Source: Streptomyces sp. CB00316 (GTDB lineage: Bacteria; Actinomycetota; Actinomycetes; Streptomycetales; Streptomycetaceae). Taken from it: a stretch of 64,000 nt of DNA. The DNA is taken from contig NZ_LIXI01000010.1 of NCBI RefSeq assembly GCF_001905595.1, positions 62,001 to 126,000 of the forward strand. Direction: 5' to 3'. The notes below the pieces were generated by a model. The model did not search any database. It saw only the letters and a program-made list of their open reading frames with translations, and was not told where the DNA came from. Of the stretch, positions 25,157-33,938 are shown piece after piece. The position numbers were made by a program, and so were the translations under genes. Positions within the stretch are counted from its first letter, which is position 1; every line of letters starts with the position of its first letter.

Positions 25157-25762
25157 ATGGCTTCTCATGCGAAGAATCCCAAGGTGGCAGGGGTGCTGCT
25201 CGCCGCGGGCGGCGGCCGGCGGCTCGGCGGTCGCCCCAAGGCCCTGCTGGAGCGCCGCGGCCGCCCTTTGGTGGAGCACGCCCTGCGGGCCCTGCGCAAC
25301 GGCGGCTGCGGCCCGCTCCATGTGGTGCTGGGCGCGGCGGCCGACGAGGTGCGGGCCCGGGCCGATCTGACGGGTTCGGCGGTGACCGTGAACCCGGGGT
25401 GGGAGGAGGGCATGGGCTCCTCGCTGCGACTGGGCCTGGCGGCCGCGAGCGCTACGGGGGCGGACGCGGCACTCGTCCTGCTGGTGGACCAGCCGGGCAT
25501 CGGCGCGGAGGCGGTGGCGCGGGTGCGTCTGGCGTACCGGTCGCGGACGAGCCTGGTGGCCGCCTCGTACGACGGGGAGCGCGGTCATCCGGTGCTGTTC
25601 GGGGCGGACCGGTGGGCGGACATCGCGGCGGGGGCGGTGGGCGACCAGGGGGCCCGGGCGTATCTGCGCGAGCACCGCGATGCGATCACGCTGGTGGAGT
25701 GTTCGGATGTGGCGCAGGCGTACGACATCGACACCGCACACGACCTGACCCACCTGGAATGA
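25157..25762 (+). CDS. MobA-like NTP transferase (molybdenum cofactor cytidylyltransferase type)
   Basis: A 201-residue nucleotidyltransferase. The N-terminal signature GVLLAAGGGRRLGGRPKALL is the nucleotide-binding loop of the MobA-like family; NPGWEEGMGSSLRLGL and LVLLVDQPGIG (metal-binding Asp) are the next conserved blocks, and the C-terminal end has YDIDTAHDL. Members of this group attach CMP or GMP to molybdopterin, and some serve molybdenum hydroxylases such as xanthine dehydrogenase. That would suit the purine-catabolism neighbourhood, but no xanthine dehydrogenase gene is in the window, so the specific role is inferred. I chose the ATG at 25157, where the domain starts. Confidence 0.82.
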   Translation: MASHAKNPKVAGVLLAAGGGRRLGGRPKALLERRGRPLVEHALRALRNGGCGPLHVVLGAAADEVRARADLTGSAVTVNPGWEEGMGSSLRLGLAAASATGADAALVLLVDQPGIGAEAVARVRLAYRSRTSLVAASYDGERGHPVLFGADRWADIAAGAVGDQGARAYLREHRDAITLVECSDVAQAYDIDTAHDLTHLE

Positions 25763-25841
25763 GCCCGATGAACGCTCCGTACCCGCCCTGGCACGCCGCG
25801 CCGCCGACGGCCCATTTCTGTCGAGCCGGAGAATCTCGATA

Positions 25842-25856
25842 TCAACAAACCATTGA
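25842..25856. promoter_or_regulatory. AllR-type operator upstream of aceB
   Basis: TCAACAAACCATTGA differs from a perfect inverted repeat at one position and shares the TCAACRAAC core with the sites before allB and catalase. It is in an AT-richer patch (about 25810-25900), 150 nt before the malate synthase ATG, and so may overlap the aceB promoter. The 244-nt gap holds no gene. Confidence 0.65.
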
Positions 25857-26006
25857 ACTTCCACCATGAGGAAACTACTATCCACTGGTCAGAAGCCCTC
25901 TGAACCTCAGGCGGCACCCACGGCCGTATCTCGGAGCCCATGGCACGCCGTGCCAGGCGACCCGGCGGCCATGAGACGCCGCCGCCCGCTGAAGGAGTGA
26001 CAGCTC

Positions 26007-27626
26007 ATGTCCGCACCAGCGCCGTCCACGCTGGCCATCGTCGATGCCGAGCCCCTGCCCCGGCAGGACGAGGTCCTGACCGACGCGGCCCTCGCGTTCG
26101 TGGCCGAGCTGCACCGGCAGTTCACGCCGCGCCGCAATGAGCTGCTCACCCGGCGCACCGAGCGCCGCGCCGAGATCGCCCGTACCTCCACTCTGGACTT
26201 CCTGCCCGAGACGGCGGCGGTCCGCGCGGACGACTCCTGGAAGGTCGCGCCGGCCCCGGCCGCTCTGAACGACCGTCGGGTGGAGATCACCGGTCCGACG
26301 GACCGCAAGATGACGATCAACGCGCTCAACTCGGGCGCCCGCATCTGGCTCGCCGACTTCGAGGACGCCTCCGCCCCCACCTGGGAGAACGTGATCCTCG
26401 GCCAGCTCAACCTGACCGACGCCTACGAGCGCCGCATCGACTTCACCGACCCGAAGTCGGGCAAGTCGTACGCGCTGAACCCCGCCGACGAGCTCGCCAC
26501 CGTCGTCACCCGCCCGCGCGGCTGGCACCTGGACGAGCGCCACCTCCAGCTGGACGGCACCCCCGTGCCCGGCGCGCTGGTCGACTTCGGGCTCTACTTC
26601 TTCCACAACGCCCAGCGCCTGATCGACCTCGGCAAGGGCCCGTACTTCTACCTCCCCAAGACGGAGTCGCACCTGGAGGCCCGCCTCTGGAACGACATCT
26701 TCGTCTTCGCCCAGGACTACGTCGGCATCCCGCAGGGCACCGTCCGCGCGACGGTCCTGATCGAGACGATCACCGCCGCGTACGAGATGGAGGAGATCCT
26801 CTACGAGCTGCGCGACCACGCCTCCGGGCTGAACGCCGGCCGCTGGGACTACCTCTTCTCCATCGTCAAGAACTTCCGTGACGGCGGCGCCAAGTTCGTC
26901 CTGCCGGACCGCAACGCGGTGACGATGACCGCCCCGTTCATGCGGGCGTACACCGAACTCCTGGTCCGCACCTGCCACAAGCGCGGCGCGCACGCGATCG
27001 GCGGCATGGCGGCCTTCATCCCCTCGCGCCGCGACGCCGAGGTCAACAAGGTGGCCTTCGAGAAGGTCAAGGCGGACAAGGACCGCGAGGCCGGCGACGG
27101 CTTCGACGGCTCCTGGGTCGCCCACCCCGACCTGGTCCCGATCGCCATGGCCTCCTTCGACGCGGTCCTCGGCGAGAAGCCGAACCAGAAGGACCGCCTC
27201 CGCGAGGACGTCTCGGTGGCGGCGGGCGACCTGATCGCCATCGACACGCTCGACGCCAGGCCCACGTACGAGGGCCTGCGCAACGCCGTCGCGGTCGGCA
27301 TCCGCTACATCGAGGCCTGGCTGCGGGGCCTGGGCGCGGTCGCCATCTTCAACCTGATGGAGGACGCGGCCACCGCCGAGATCTCCCGCTCCCAGATCTG
27401 GCAGTGGATCAACGCGGAGGTGGTCTTCGAGAACGGCGAGCACGCCACCGCGGACCTGGCCCGCAAGGTCGCCGCCGAGGAACTGGCCGCGATCCGCGAG
27501 GAGATCGGCGAGGAGACCTTCACCGCGGGCAAGTGGCAGCAGGCCCACGACCTCCTGCTCCAGGTCTCCCTGGACCAGGACTACGCGGACTTCCTGACGC
27601 TGCCCGCGTACGAGCAGCTGCGCTGA
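26007..27626 (+). CDS. aceB: Malate synthase A
   Basis: A 539-residue cytoplasmic enzyme that condenses glyoxylate and acetyl-CoA to malate. Family A signatures are clear: NSGARIWLADFEDASAPTW, KTESHLEARLWNDIF, and the catalytic region GTVRATVLIETITAAYEMEE; GLNAGRWDYLFSIVK and GAHAIGGMAAFIPSR follow. AAGGAG at the right distance precedes the ATG at 26007. No isocitrate lyase gene is nearby; together with the upstream TCAAC-N5-ATTGA site this suggests that it serves disposal of glyoxylate from ureidoglycolate rather than the acetate-driven glyoxylate shunt. A 22-bp hairpin follows the gene. Confidence 0.96.
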   Translation: MSAPAPSTLAIVDAEPLPRQDEVLTDAALAFVAELHRQFTPRRNELLTRRTERRAEIARTSTLDFLPETAAVRADDSWKVAPAPAALNDRRVEITGPTDRKMTINALNSGARIWLADFEDASAPTWENVILGQLNLTDAYERRIDFTDPKSGKSYALNPADELATVVTRPRGWHLDERHLQLDGTPVPGALVDFGLYFFHNAQRLIDLGKGPYFYLPKTESHLEARLWNDIFVFAQDYVGIPQGTVRATVLIETITAAYEMEEILYELRDHASGLNAGRWDYLFSIVKNFRDGGAKFVLPDRNAVTMTAPFMRAYTELLVRTCHKRGAHAIGGMAAFIPSRRDAEVNKVAFEKVKADKDREAGDGFDGSWVAHPDLVPIAMASFDAVLGEKPNQKDRLREDVSVAAGDLIAIDTLDARPTYEGLRNAVAVGIRYIEAWLRGLGAVAIFNLMEDAATAEISRSQIWQWINAEVVFENGEHATADLARKVAAEELAAIREEIGEETFTAGKWQQAHDLLLQVSLDQDYADFLTLPAYEQLR

Positions 27627-27641
27627 CCCGCGTGAACGGAA

Positions 27642-27695
27642 CAGCAGCCGCACCGCCCCCGGCACCGCACAGCGCCGGGGGCGGTGCGGCTGCTG
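27642..27695 (+). terminator. Strong terminator hairpin after aceB
   Basis: Positions 27642-27663 and 27674-27695 are perfectly complementary over 22 bp, with a 10-nt loop. It starts 16 nt after the aceB stop codon. This is the strongest rho-independent-like hairpin in the window. The following 220 nt up to 27918 contain no supported gene. Confidence 0.9.
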
Positions 27696-27917
27696 TCCAG
27701 GGCCCCTCACCCGAACCCGTGGGGCCGGTGATTGGGGTGGGAGAACGAACCCGCCCGACCCGTCGTGCCGCGCCGGCGAAGCAACAGCCCGGCGGCATGG
27801 ACGTTCGGAAAGGCCGAAATCGACGGCCCGGAGACGACCTCCGCATCAGTAGGGTGATCGCGATACCGGCGTCCGCCCCGCCGGGACAGTGACAGGCCGA
27901 CGCGACGGGGGGGGCCG

Positions 27918-30900
27918 ATGACGCCGACGAGGGCCGAGGACGCCGCCCGCCGCATCCTCCAGCAGGCCGAGCGCGCGGACGCCGAGCCCGGCGTCCTGGA
28001 ATGGTTCGCCGGGCCGGAGGCCGCGCGGGCGGCCGACGAGGTGCTCGGCTCCATCGCCCTCCCCGACGGGAGCGCGTGGGCCCTCGGCGTCCTGGCGCTC
28101 GGTTACGCCGACCTGTTCCGCTACGCCGCCCGGGGCGCGGCCGACCGAGGGGCGCTCGCCACCGCGCTGCTCCGGTTCGGCGTGGTCCACGAACAGGACC
28201 CCGAGCAGGTTCCGTTCGGGCTGCGCCCGCTGTTCGCCACGTTGTCCGGCGAACCGGACGGGGCCGCGACCCACCCCGGCCTGGCGTACGACGCCGGGGT
28301 CGGGATGATGACGGTGTTCCAGCGGGGCCGCGACCCCGGGGTCCTGCGTATGGCCGAGACCCTGCTGCGGCACGCCGCCACCGTCTCCGGACAGGGCAGC
28401 GTCGAGCAGGGCGTCTGCCTGTCGGACCTGGGTCTCGTCCTCTTCTACGGATTCCAGGACGGCGTCGGCCGCCAGGCGCTCTCGGACGCCGTCGGCACGG
28501 GCCGCGCCGCCGTGGTCTGCGCCCCCGGGGACCGGGACGAGCAGGCCCGCAGGCACAGCAACTTCGGGCACACGCTCCGGCACTGGGCCGACGTGACCGG
28601 GGACATGGACGCGATGCGGGAGTCGGTCGCCGAACTGCGGAAGGCGGTGGAGCTCTGCACGGAGAACAGTCCCCACCGTGCGCAGCACAGCGCCACCCTC
28701 GGTTCCGCGCTGTGCCTGGCCGCCGACCACCTGGACGATCCCGCGCTGCGCTCCCAGGGCGTCGCCCTGCTGCGCACGGCCCTCGCGGAGCCGGACGCCG
28801 CCGTGGCCAACCGTGCCGGGCTCCTCTCCGACCTGGGTGTGGCCCTCTTCGCGGAAGCCGTCGCGAGCGGTAGCGGCGACGAACTCCACGAGGAGGGTGT
28901 CGCCGCCTGCCGCGGGGCCGCGGACACGGCCCCGAACGCCTTCGAACGCGCCACGTACCTCATCAACCTCGGACTGATGCTGGCCGGGGTCGCCGCCCGC
29001 ACCGGCCGTCCAGGGCTCCTCGACGACGCGTACGCCACGGCCCGCGAGGCCCTCGACGGTGCCCCGCCCGGCCATCCGGTGCGTGGCCGGGCGCACTTCG
29101 CCCTCTCGCAGGTGCTGGACGCGAGGTACACGGCGACCGGCTCCATGGGCGACCTGGACGAAGCCGTCGCGCAGGCCCGCCGGGCGACGGAGTGCGCGCC
29201 GGCCGACGACGTGGCCCGGCGGGTGCTCCACGCCACCGGCCACGCGGAGCTGCTGTGGAAGCGGGCCGTCCGGCATGTCGTGGCCACCGGAGAGCCCGGT
29301 GACCCCGGGGAACTCGACGACCCGGTCACGGTGCTCCGGGCCCTTGCCGCGGAGGTCCCGGCCCGTTCCGCCGAGCGGGCCCGGATCCTGCTGGCGCTCG
29401 GGCGCTGCCTGCAGATCCCCGGCGACACGGACGGCCTCGACGAGGCCGTCGACTGCTACCACAAGTGCCTCGCCCTGCCTCCTCCCACCGGCAGCTTCCG
29501 GGCCACCACCCGGTTCGCCCTCGGGGCCGCGCTGGCTCGACGCGCCGGGGCGGACGACGACGCGGCCTGGCGAAGAGGGAGCGAGGAGATGCTCCGGGGC
29601 CTCGGGCTGCTCCGGGCCGACGGCCCGGAGCACTGGGACTGCCATGCGGAGTACACCCACGCCCTCATGGACCGGGCCGACGCGACGAACGATGCGGCCC
29701 TGTACGAGGAAGGGGTGCGCCTGCTGCGCGAGGAGGTGCGGCACGCTCCGCTCCCCCGCGCCGAAAGCGCCGTACGCCGGTCGAACATCGGCTTCGGCCT
29801 GCTGAGCATCGCCACATGTACCGGTCGCACCGAGCTCCTGCCCGAGGCGGTGGCCGCCCATCGGGAGGCCGTCGCCCTGTCGTCGGCGCAGGACCCCTTC
29901 TCCGTCCATCTGCTCATGAGTCTCGGTGAGGCCCTGCTGGCCCTCGCCGAGTTCCGCTCGGACACCGAGGCACTGGAGGAGGGCGTCGCGGTGTTACGCA
30001 GGGCCGTGGCCGCCTCCGACGCGTCCACGTACAGCGGGGCGGACTGCCGCACGGCCCTCGGGGACGCCCTGCGCAACCTCGCCCGCCTCACCGCCGACGA
30101 CGCTCCGCTGGAGGAGTCCGTACGGTGTCACCGGGAGGCGGTCGCCATGGCGGCGGGACCACCCTCGCCCCAGGCCCTGCTCGGCCTCGCCAACAGCCTG
30201 GGGGCCCTCTACCGCCGCACCGGTGACGCGCGGTGGAGCGACGAGGCCGTGCGGCACTACGAGGCCGCCCTCGCCGCCCCGCAACCTGTGGCATCGAGCC
30301 TGCGGGGCACCCTCCTCACCGGCCTCGGTTACGTCCGGTGGAGCCGGGCCGTCGACAGCGGCGACGAGAGGCTCATGGACCTGGCCGTCGCCACGCTGCG
30401 CGAGGCCGTGACCCATGTGCTCCAGATGCGCCGCGGCATGGCGCTCACCAACCTGGGCAGCGCCCTCATGAACCGCGGTCTGGCCACCGGCAACCGCGTC
30501 TGGCTGGCCGAGGCCGTGACGGTGCTGCGCCGCGCGGTGAAGGAGAGCCCGCCGGCGGGGGTGGAGCGGTCCCTGCACCTGAACAACCTCGCCGAGGCAC
30601 TGCGCTGCTGGTACGAGGCCGTCGGCGACAGGTCCGCCGCCGACGAGGCGGCCGGGCTCCTGCGCGAGGCCATGGCCGTGGAGCACGGCGACCGCTCGGG
30701 TGCCGAGATGGCCGGCATCAACCTGGGGGTCCTGCTGACCAACAGGGCCCACCACGACGAGGATCTGCGCATCGCCGACGAGGCCCGGCGGGTCCTCGAA
30801 GAGGTGGTCGCCGGGTTCGGGGAGCATCACCCCGCGCGCCCCTACGCCCTGCAGAAGCTCGCGAGCGCCTGCACCATCGTCGCCGCCCTGGCGCGGGAGC

Positions 30901-32744
30901 GCGCCGAGGACGTCGCCCGGCGGGCGCTGCACCGGGCGGAGGCCGCCGCCCGGGAAGCCCTCGCGGGCACGTCCGCGGACCGTGCGCAGCACGGCCCCTC
31001 CCAGATGCTTCTGGCCTGGGTGCAGTTGGCCCGCACGGCACTGGGGGACCGGGTCGACCTGGTGGAGGTGGCCCGCGTCGCCCGCGACGGCGCACACAAT
31101 CCGGTCGCCCCCGTCGCCGCCCGGATCCGGGCCGCCCACGCCTGGGGGCGGGCCGCGGTGAAGGCGGGGCACGACGCGGACGCCCTGGAGGGGTACGCGT
31201 ACGCCGTCGGCCTGTTGCCCGGCATCGCACCGCGCAGCCTCGCCCGAGCCGATCAGGAGGCGCGGCTGCTGGTCAGCGAGGGCCTGGCGAGCGACGCCGC
31301 CGCGCTGGCGCTCGACGAGGGTGCGGCGGACCGTGCCCTCGCCCTCCTCGAACAGGGCAGGGGGGTGTTGCTGGCCCAGGGGCTGGAGGACCGGGCCGAT
31401 GTGTCGCGGCTGCACACCCTCGCTCCGGGCCTCGCGGCCGAGTTCGAGCGGATACGGGGCCGGTTGAGCGAGCCGGCCCGGCCCTCCCCGGTGCCGGCCC
31501 CCGGAGTCGACGGCCCGGCGGCCCCGTTCCACGGAGCCCAGGAGGCGGCCGTCATCGCCGAGGCCCGGCACGCCCTGGCCCGGCGCTGGGAGCAGCTCAT
31601 CGCACAGATACGGGAGCTGCCGGGTCTCGATGACTTCCTGCGACCGCCCTCCGTGGCGGAGCTGGTGGCCTCCGCCGCCGAAGGGCCTGTGGTGGTCGTC
31701 AACGTCAGCACCTACCGCTGCGACGCCCTCGTGGTGACCGCCGATGCCGGGATCGACGTGGTCCCCCTGCCCGACCTCACGCTGGAAGCCACCGTGTCGC
31801 GGGCGGCGGAGTTCATCGAGGGCGTGGACACGGCGTACGGGGAGAACGGCGTCGAGGAGGCCGTCGCCATGATGCGTACGCTATCCGGCACGCTGGGCTG
31901 GCTCTGGGATGCCGTGGCCGCGCCCGTACTCGACCACCTCGGCCTGGACTCCGTACCGCGTGACGGCGACCCGTGGCCCCGCCTGTGGTGGTGCCCCACC
32001 GGGCGGCTCTCCTTCCTGCCACTGCACGCCGCCGGTCGCGGTGCGGCGGACTCCGGCACCTGGGTCGTCGACCGTGCGGTCTCCTCGTACACCCCGACCC
32101 TCCGGGCCCTGGTGCGGGCCCGCGGCGGCCGGGGCGCGGGCGGCTCCACACACCCCGCCCCGCTGGTCGTGGCCCTCGCCGAGACGCCGGGGGCCGCGCC
32201 GCTGCCGGGTGTCTCGCGGGAGGTGGAGCTGCTCATGGAGCTGTTCCCGCAGGGGCGGCTGCTGGCCGGGCCCGATGCCACGGTGGAGGCGGTCGGCCGG
32301 GCGCTGGAGGCCCACCCGTGGGTCCACTTCAGCTGCCACGGCGTCAGCGAACTGCTCAACCCGTCGCGGAGCGGGCTGATCCTCTACGACGGACGGCTCA
32401 CCGCGTCCGACGCGGCGGCCCGGCGTCCGGGGAACCCGGAACTCGCCGTGCTGTCCGCCTGCTCCGCGGCCCAGGGCGGCATCACGCTGTCCGACGAGGC
32501 GGTCCAGCTGGCCTCCTCCTTCCAACTGGCCGGATACCCGCATGTGATCGGCACCCTGTGGCCCGTCGCCGACAAACTGGCGACGCACCTCACCGAGGAG
32601 TTCTACGCCGCGCTCGCCGAGGACCTGGCCCGGGGCCGCCCCATCGATCCGGCCACGGCCCTGCACCGCCCGGTCAGGGCCCTGCGCGACCGCTACGCGC
32701 AGGCACCGCACCTGTGGGCGGCGCACATCCACACGGGCCCCTGA
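27918..32744 (+). CDS. TPR-repeat protein with C-terminal CHAT protease domain
   Basis: A 1608-residue soluble protein. Residues about 60-1230 consist of many helical TPR-like repeats (for example LSDLGLVLFYGFQDGV, LTNLGSALMNRGLATGN, LGDALRNLARL), often with the unit ANRAGLLSDLGVALF. Residues about 1240-1608 form a CHAT (caspase-like) domain: RLWWCPTGRLSFLPLHAAG, then the catalytic His in WVHFSCHGVSEL (His1474) and the catalytic Cys in LAVLSACSAAQGG (Cys1515). Both residues of the dyad are present, so it should be an active cysteine peptidase. Long TPR-CHAT proteins of actinomycetes are mostly uncharacterised; some CHAT proteases act in defence by cutting a partner. The convergent genes after it encode a membrane protein and a small acidic protein. 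Confidence 0.9.
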   Translation: MTPTRAEDAARRILQQAERADAEPGVLEWFAGPEAARAADEVLGSIALPDGSAWALGVLALGYADLFRYAARGAADRGALATALLRFGVVHEQDPEQVPFGLRPLFATLSGEPDGAATHPGLAYDAGVGMMTVFQRGRDPGVLRMAETLLRHAATVSGQGSVEQGVCLSDLGLVLFYGFQDGVGRQALSDAVGTGRAAVVCAPGDRDEQARRHSNFGHTLRHWADVTGDMDAMRESVAELRKAVELCTENSPHRAQHSATLGSALCLAADHLDDPALRSQGVALLRTALAEPDAAVANRAGLLSDLGVALFAEAVASGSGDELHEEGVAACRGAADTAPNAFERATYLINLGLMLAGVAARTGRPGLLDDAYATAREALDGAPPGHPVRGRAHFALSQVLDARYTATGSMGDLDEAVAQARRATECAPADDVARRVLHATGHAELLWKRAVRHVVATGEPGDPGELDDPVTVLRALAAEVPARSAERARILLALGRCLQIPGDTDGLDEAVDCYHKCLALPPPTGSFRATTRFALGAALARRAGADDDAAWRRGSEEMLRGLGLLRADGPEHWDCHAEYTHALMDRADATNDAALYEEGVRLLREEVRHAPLPRAESAVRRSNIGFGLLSIATCTGRTELLPEAVAAHREAVALSSAQDPFSVHLLMSLGEALLALAEFRSDTEALEEGVAVLRRAVAASDASTYSGADCRTALGDALRNLARLTADDAPLEESVRCHREAVAMAAGPPSPQALLGLANSLGALYRRTGDARWSDEAVRHYEAALAAPQPVASSLRGTLLTGLGYVRWSRAVDSGDERLMDLAVATLREAVTHVLQMRRGMALTNLGSALMNRGLATGNRVWLAEAVTVLRRAVKESPPAGVERSLHLNNLAEALRCWYEAVGDRSAADEAAGLLREAMAVEHGDRSGAEMAGINLGVLLTNRAHHDEDLRIADEARRVLEEVVAGFGEHHPARPYALQKLASACTIVAALARERAEDVARRALHRAEAAAREALAGTSADRAQHGPSQMLLAWVQLARTALGDRVDLVEVARVARDGAHNPVAPVAARIRAAHAWGRAAVKAGHDADALEGYAYAVGLLPGIAPRSLARADQEARLLVSEGLASDAAALALDEGAADRALALLEQGRGVLLAQGLEDRADVSRLHTLAPGLAAEFERIRGRLSEPARPSPVPAPGVDGPAAPFHGAQEAAVIAEARHALARRWEQLIAQIRELPGLDDFLRPPSVAELVASAAEGPVVVVNVSTYRCDALVVTADAGIDVVPLPDLTLEATVSRAAEFIEGVDTAYGENGVEEAVAMMRTLSGTLGWLWDAVAAPVLDHLGLDSVPRDGDPWPRLWWCPTGRLSFLPLHAAGRGAADSGTWVVDRAVSSYTPTLRALVRARGGRGAGGSTHPAPLVVALAETPGAAPLPGVSREVELLMELFPQGRLLAGPDATVEAVGRALEAHPWVHFSCHGVSELLNPSRSGLILYDGRLTASDAAARRPGNPELAVLSACSAAQGGITLSDEAVQLASSFQLAGYPHVIGTLWPVADKLATHLTEEFYAALAEDLARGRPIDPATALHRPVRALRDRYAQAPHLWAAHIHTGP

Positions 32745-32762
32745 GGAGGGGCCGGTGTGCGC

Positions 32763-32978
32763 TCAGGGCACGTCCGGCTCCGGGGCCACCTGAGCGGTGG
32801 GCGCGACATCCCCCATCGCCGTGCCCGATGGCCCGTGCGGCACGTCGTCCGGCTCGGCCATCTCATCGGTGGGGCGATAGGTCTTGCGGAAGGAGAACTC
32901 CGCGACAAGGGCCGCCAACTCGGCGTCGTCGCCCGCCCCTCGTTCCCCGCCGTCGCCCGTCCCGTGCTTCTTCGTCAC
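32763..32978 (-). CDS. Small acidic protein of 71 residues, unknown function
   Basis: The start (ATG at 32978) overlaps the stop of the DUF6338 gene by 4 nt, which indicates translational coupling and is the main argument that it is real. The protein is hydrophilic and Pro/Asp/Glu-rich; DAELAALVAEFSFRKTYRPT is the only region that looks structured. It ends 18 nt from the stop of the convergent CHAT gene. I know no family. It may be a partner or adaptor of the DUF6338 membrane protein. Confidence 0.65.
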   Translation of the reverse strand: MTKKHGTGDGGERGAGDDAELAALVAEFSFRKTYRPTDEMAEPDDVPHGPSGTAMGDVAPTAQVAPEPDVP

Positions 32979-33625
32979 CGGTCACTCCCTCCGTCCGCTC
33001 CCGCCGACGGCGGCAGCAGCACCTCCAGCACTTCCACATCGTCCGCCCGCACATACACACCCGCCGTGCCCGGCATCCTGCCGAGGAACCTGCCGTCGGG
33101 CCCCATCCGGTACTGAGCCTGCAGATAGAGGTCACCCGGCTGCGGAAACGCCGAGACGGCCGACCGCGAACCGAGCCAGCCCCCCACCCACAGGCCGCTC
33201 CTGAGGCGCACCCGGACGAAGCAGGACCCACGATCCCTGAAGAGGGCGTCCCAGGCGGTCGGCGTCGGCTCGTACCGCGCCCCCGCACGCCGCCTCCCCC
33301 ACACCGCCTCCGCCCAGGCCAGCGCGGACGGCACGGCGACGATCAGCAGCAGCGCGGCGAGCCCCGCCTGACGGGGCTGCCGCAGCACTCCGGCGACGGG
33401 CCCCTCCCCTCCCCCGGCCAGCAGCCGCACCAGCCACGGCCCCGCGACCACCGCGTACAGGGTGTCGAGGAGGGCGCTCGCGGCGATGGCGCGCACGAGC
33501 CGGTTCTGCGGCTCCTGCTCACTGGCCAGCGCGCCGCGCAGCCGCTCCCGCACCGCCTGGTAGAAGACACCGGGCAGCACGAGGACCAGCAGGATGGCCA
33601 ATTGCCCCACCGTTCCCGGAACCAT
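32975..33625 (-). CDS. DUF6338 family membrane protein
   Basis: A 216-residue protein. Hydrophobic segments occur at residues about 8-24 (QLAILLVLVLPGVFYQAV), 48-66 (ALLDTLYAVVAGPWLVRLL) and 88-106 (GLAALLLIVAVPSALAWAEA). The C-terminal cytoplasmic half (CFVRVRLRSGLWVGGWLG, YLYLQ-type DLYLQAQYRMGPDGRF, VEVLEVLLPP) matches the DUF6338 pattern. It is translationally coupled to the small acidic gene downstream and converges on the CHAT gene. DUF6338 has no established function that I know. Confidence 0.8.
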   Translation of the reverse strand: MVPGTVGQLAILLVLVLPGVFYQAVRERLRGALASEQEPQNRLVRAIAASALLDTLYAVVAGPWLVRLLAGGGEGPVAGVLRQPRQAGLAALLLIVAVPSALAWAEAVWGRRRAGARYEPTPTAWDALFRDRGSCFVRVRLRSGLWVGGWLGSRSAVSAFPQPGDLYLQAQYRMGPDGRFLGRMPGTAGVYVRADDVEVLEVLLPPSAGADGGSDR

Positions 33626-33709
33626 GGTGGTGCCGCACCCCCGTGCTCATCGCCTCGACCTCGTTGCCGCCCCAGGATGACGCATGATTCCCGGCCCGCC
33701 CAAGCCCCT

Positions 33710-33935
33710 TCACGTCCACACCGCCCCCAGCGCCGCGAACCCGCAGACCAGCACGGCCAGAATGGCCGGCAGCGGCCAGACGAACCCGGAGGTACCTGTC
33801 GTAGCCGATCCTCGCCGGCGCCACCCCGCCGATGGTCACCGCCGTCGTCGGGACCCAGAGGTTCATCCAGCCGCTCGACGCCTGCCGGGCCGTGACGACC
33901 ACCAGGATGGTGAGGGCGCTGGGATGGACCGGAAG
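33710..33935 (-). pseudogene. C-terminal remnant of a YfcC-type (dicarboxylate/amino acid) transporter
   Basis: The minus strand reads SALTILVVVTARQASSGWM, then NLWVPTTAVTIGGVAPARIG and YDRYLR, after which a one-base shift gives FVWPLPAILAVLVCGFAALG and a stop at 33710-33712. The xxxNLWxPTTxxxxxxxAxAxIxYxxYLRF pattern is the last part of YfcC/DcuC-like transporters. The start is missing and the frame is broken, so this is a decayed leftover. It abuts the stop of the fibronectin-type lipoprotein gene. Confidence 0.6.
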
Positions 33936-33938
33936 GCG

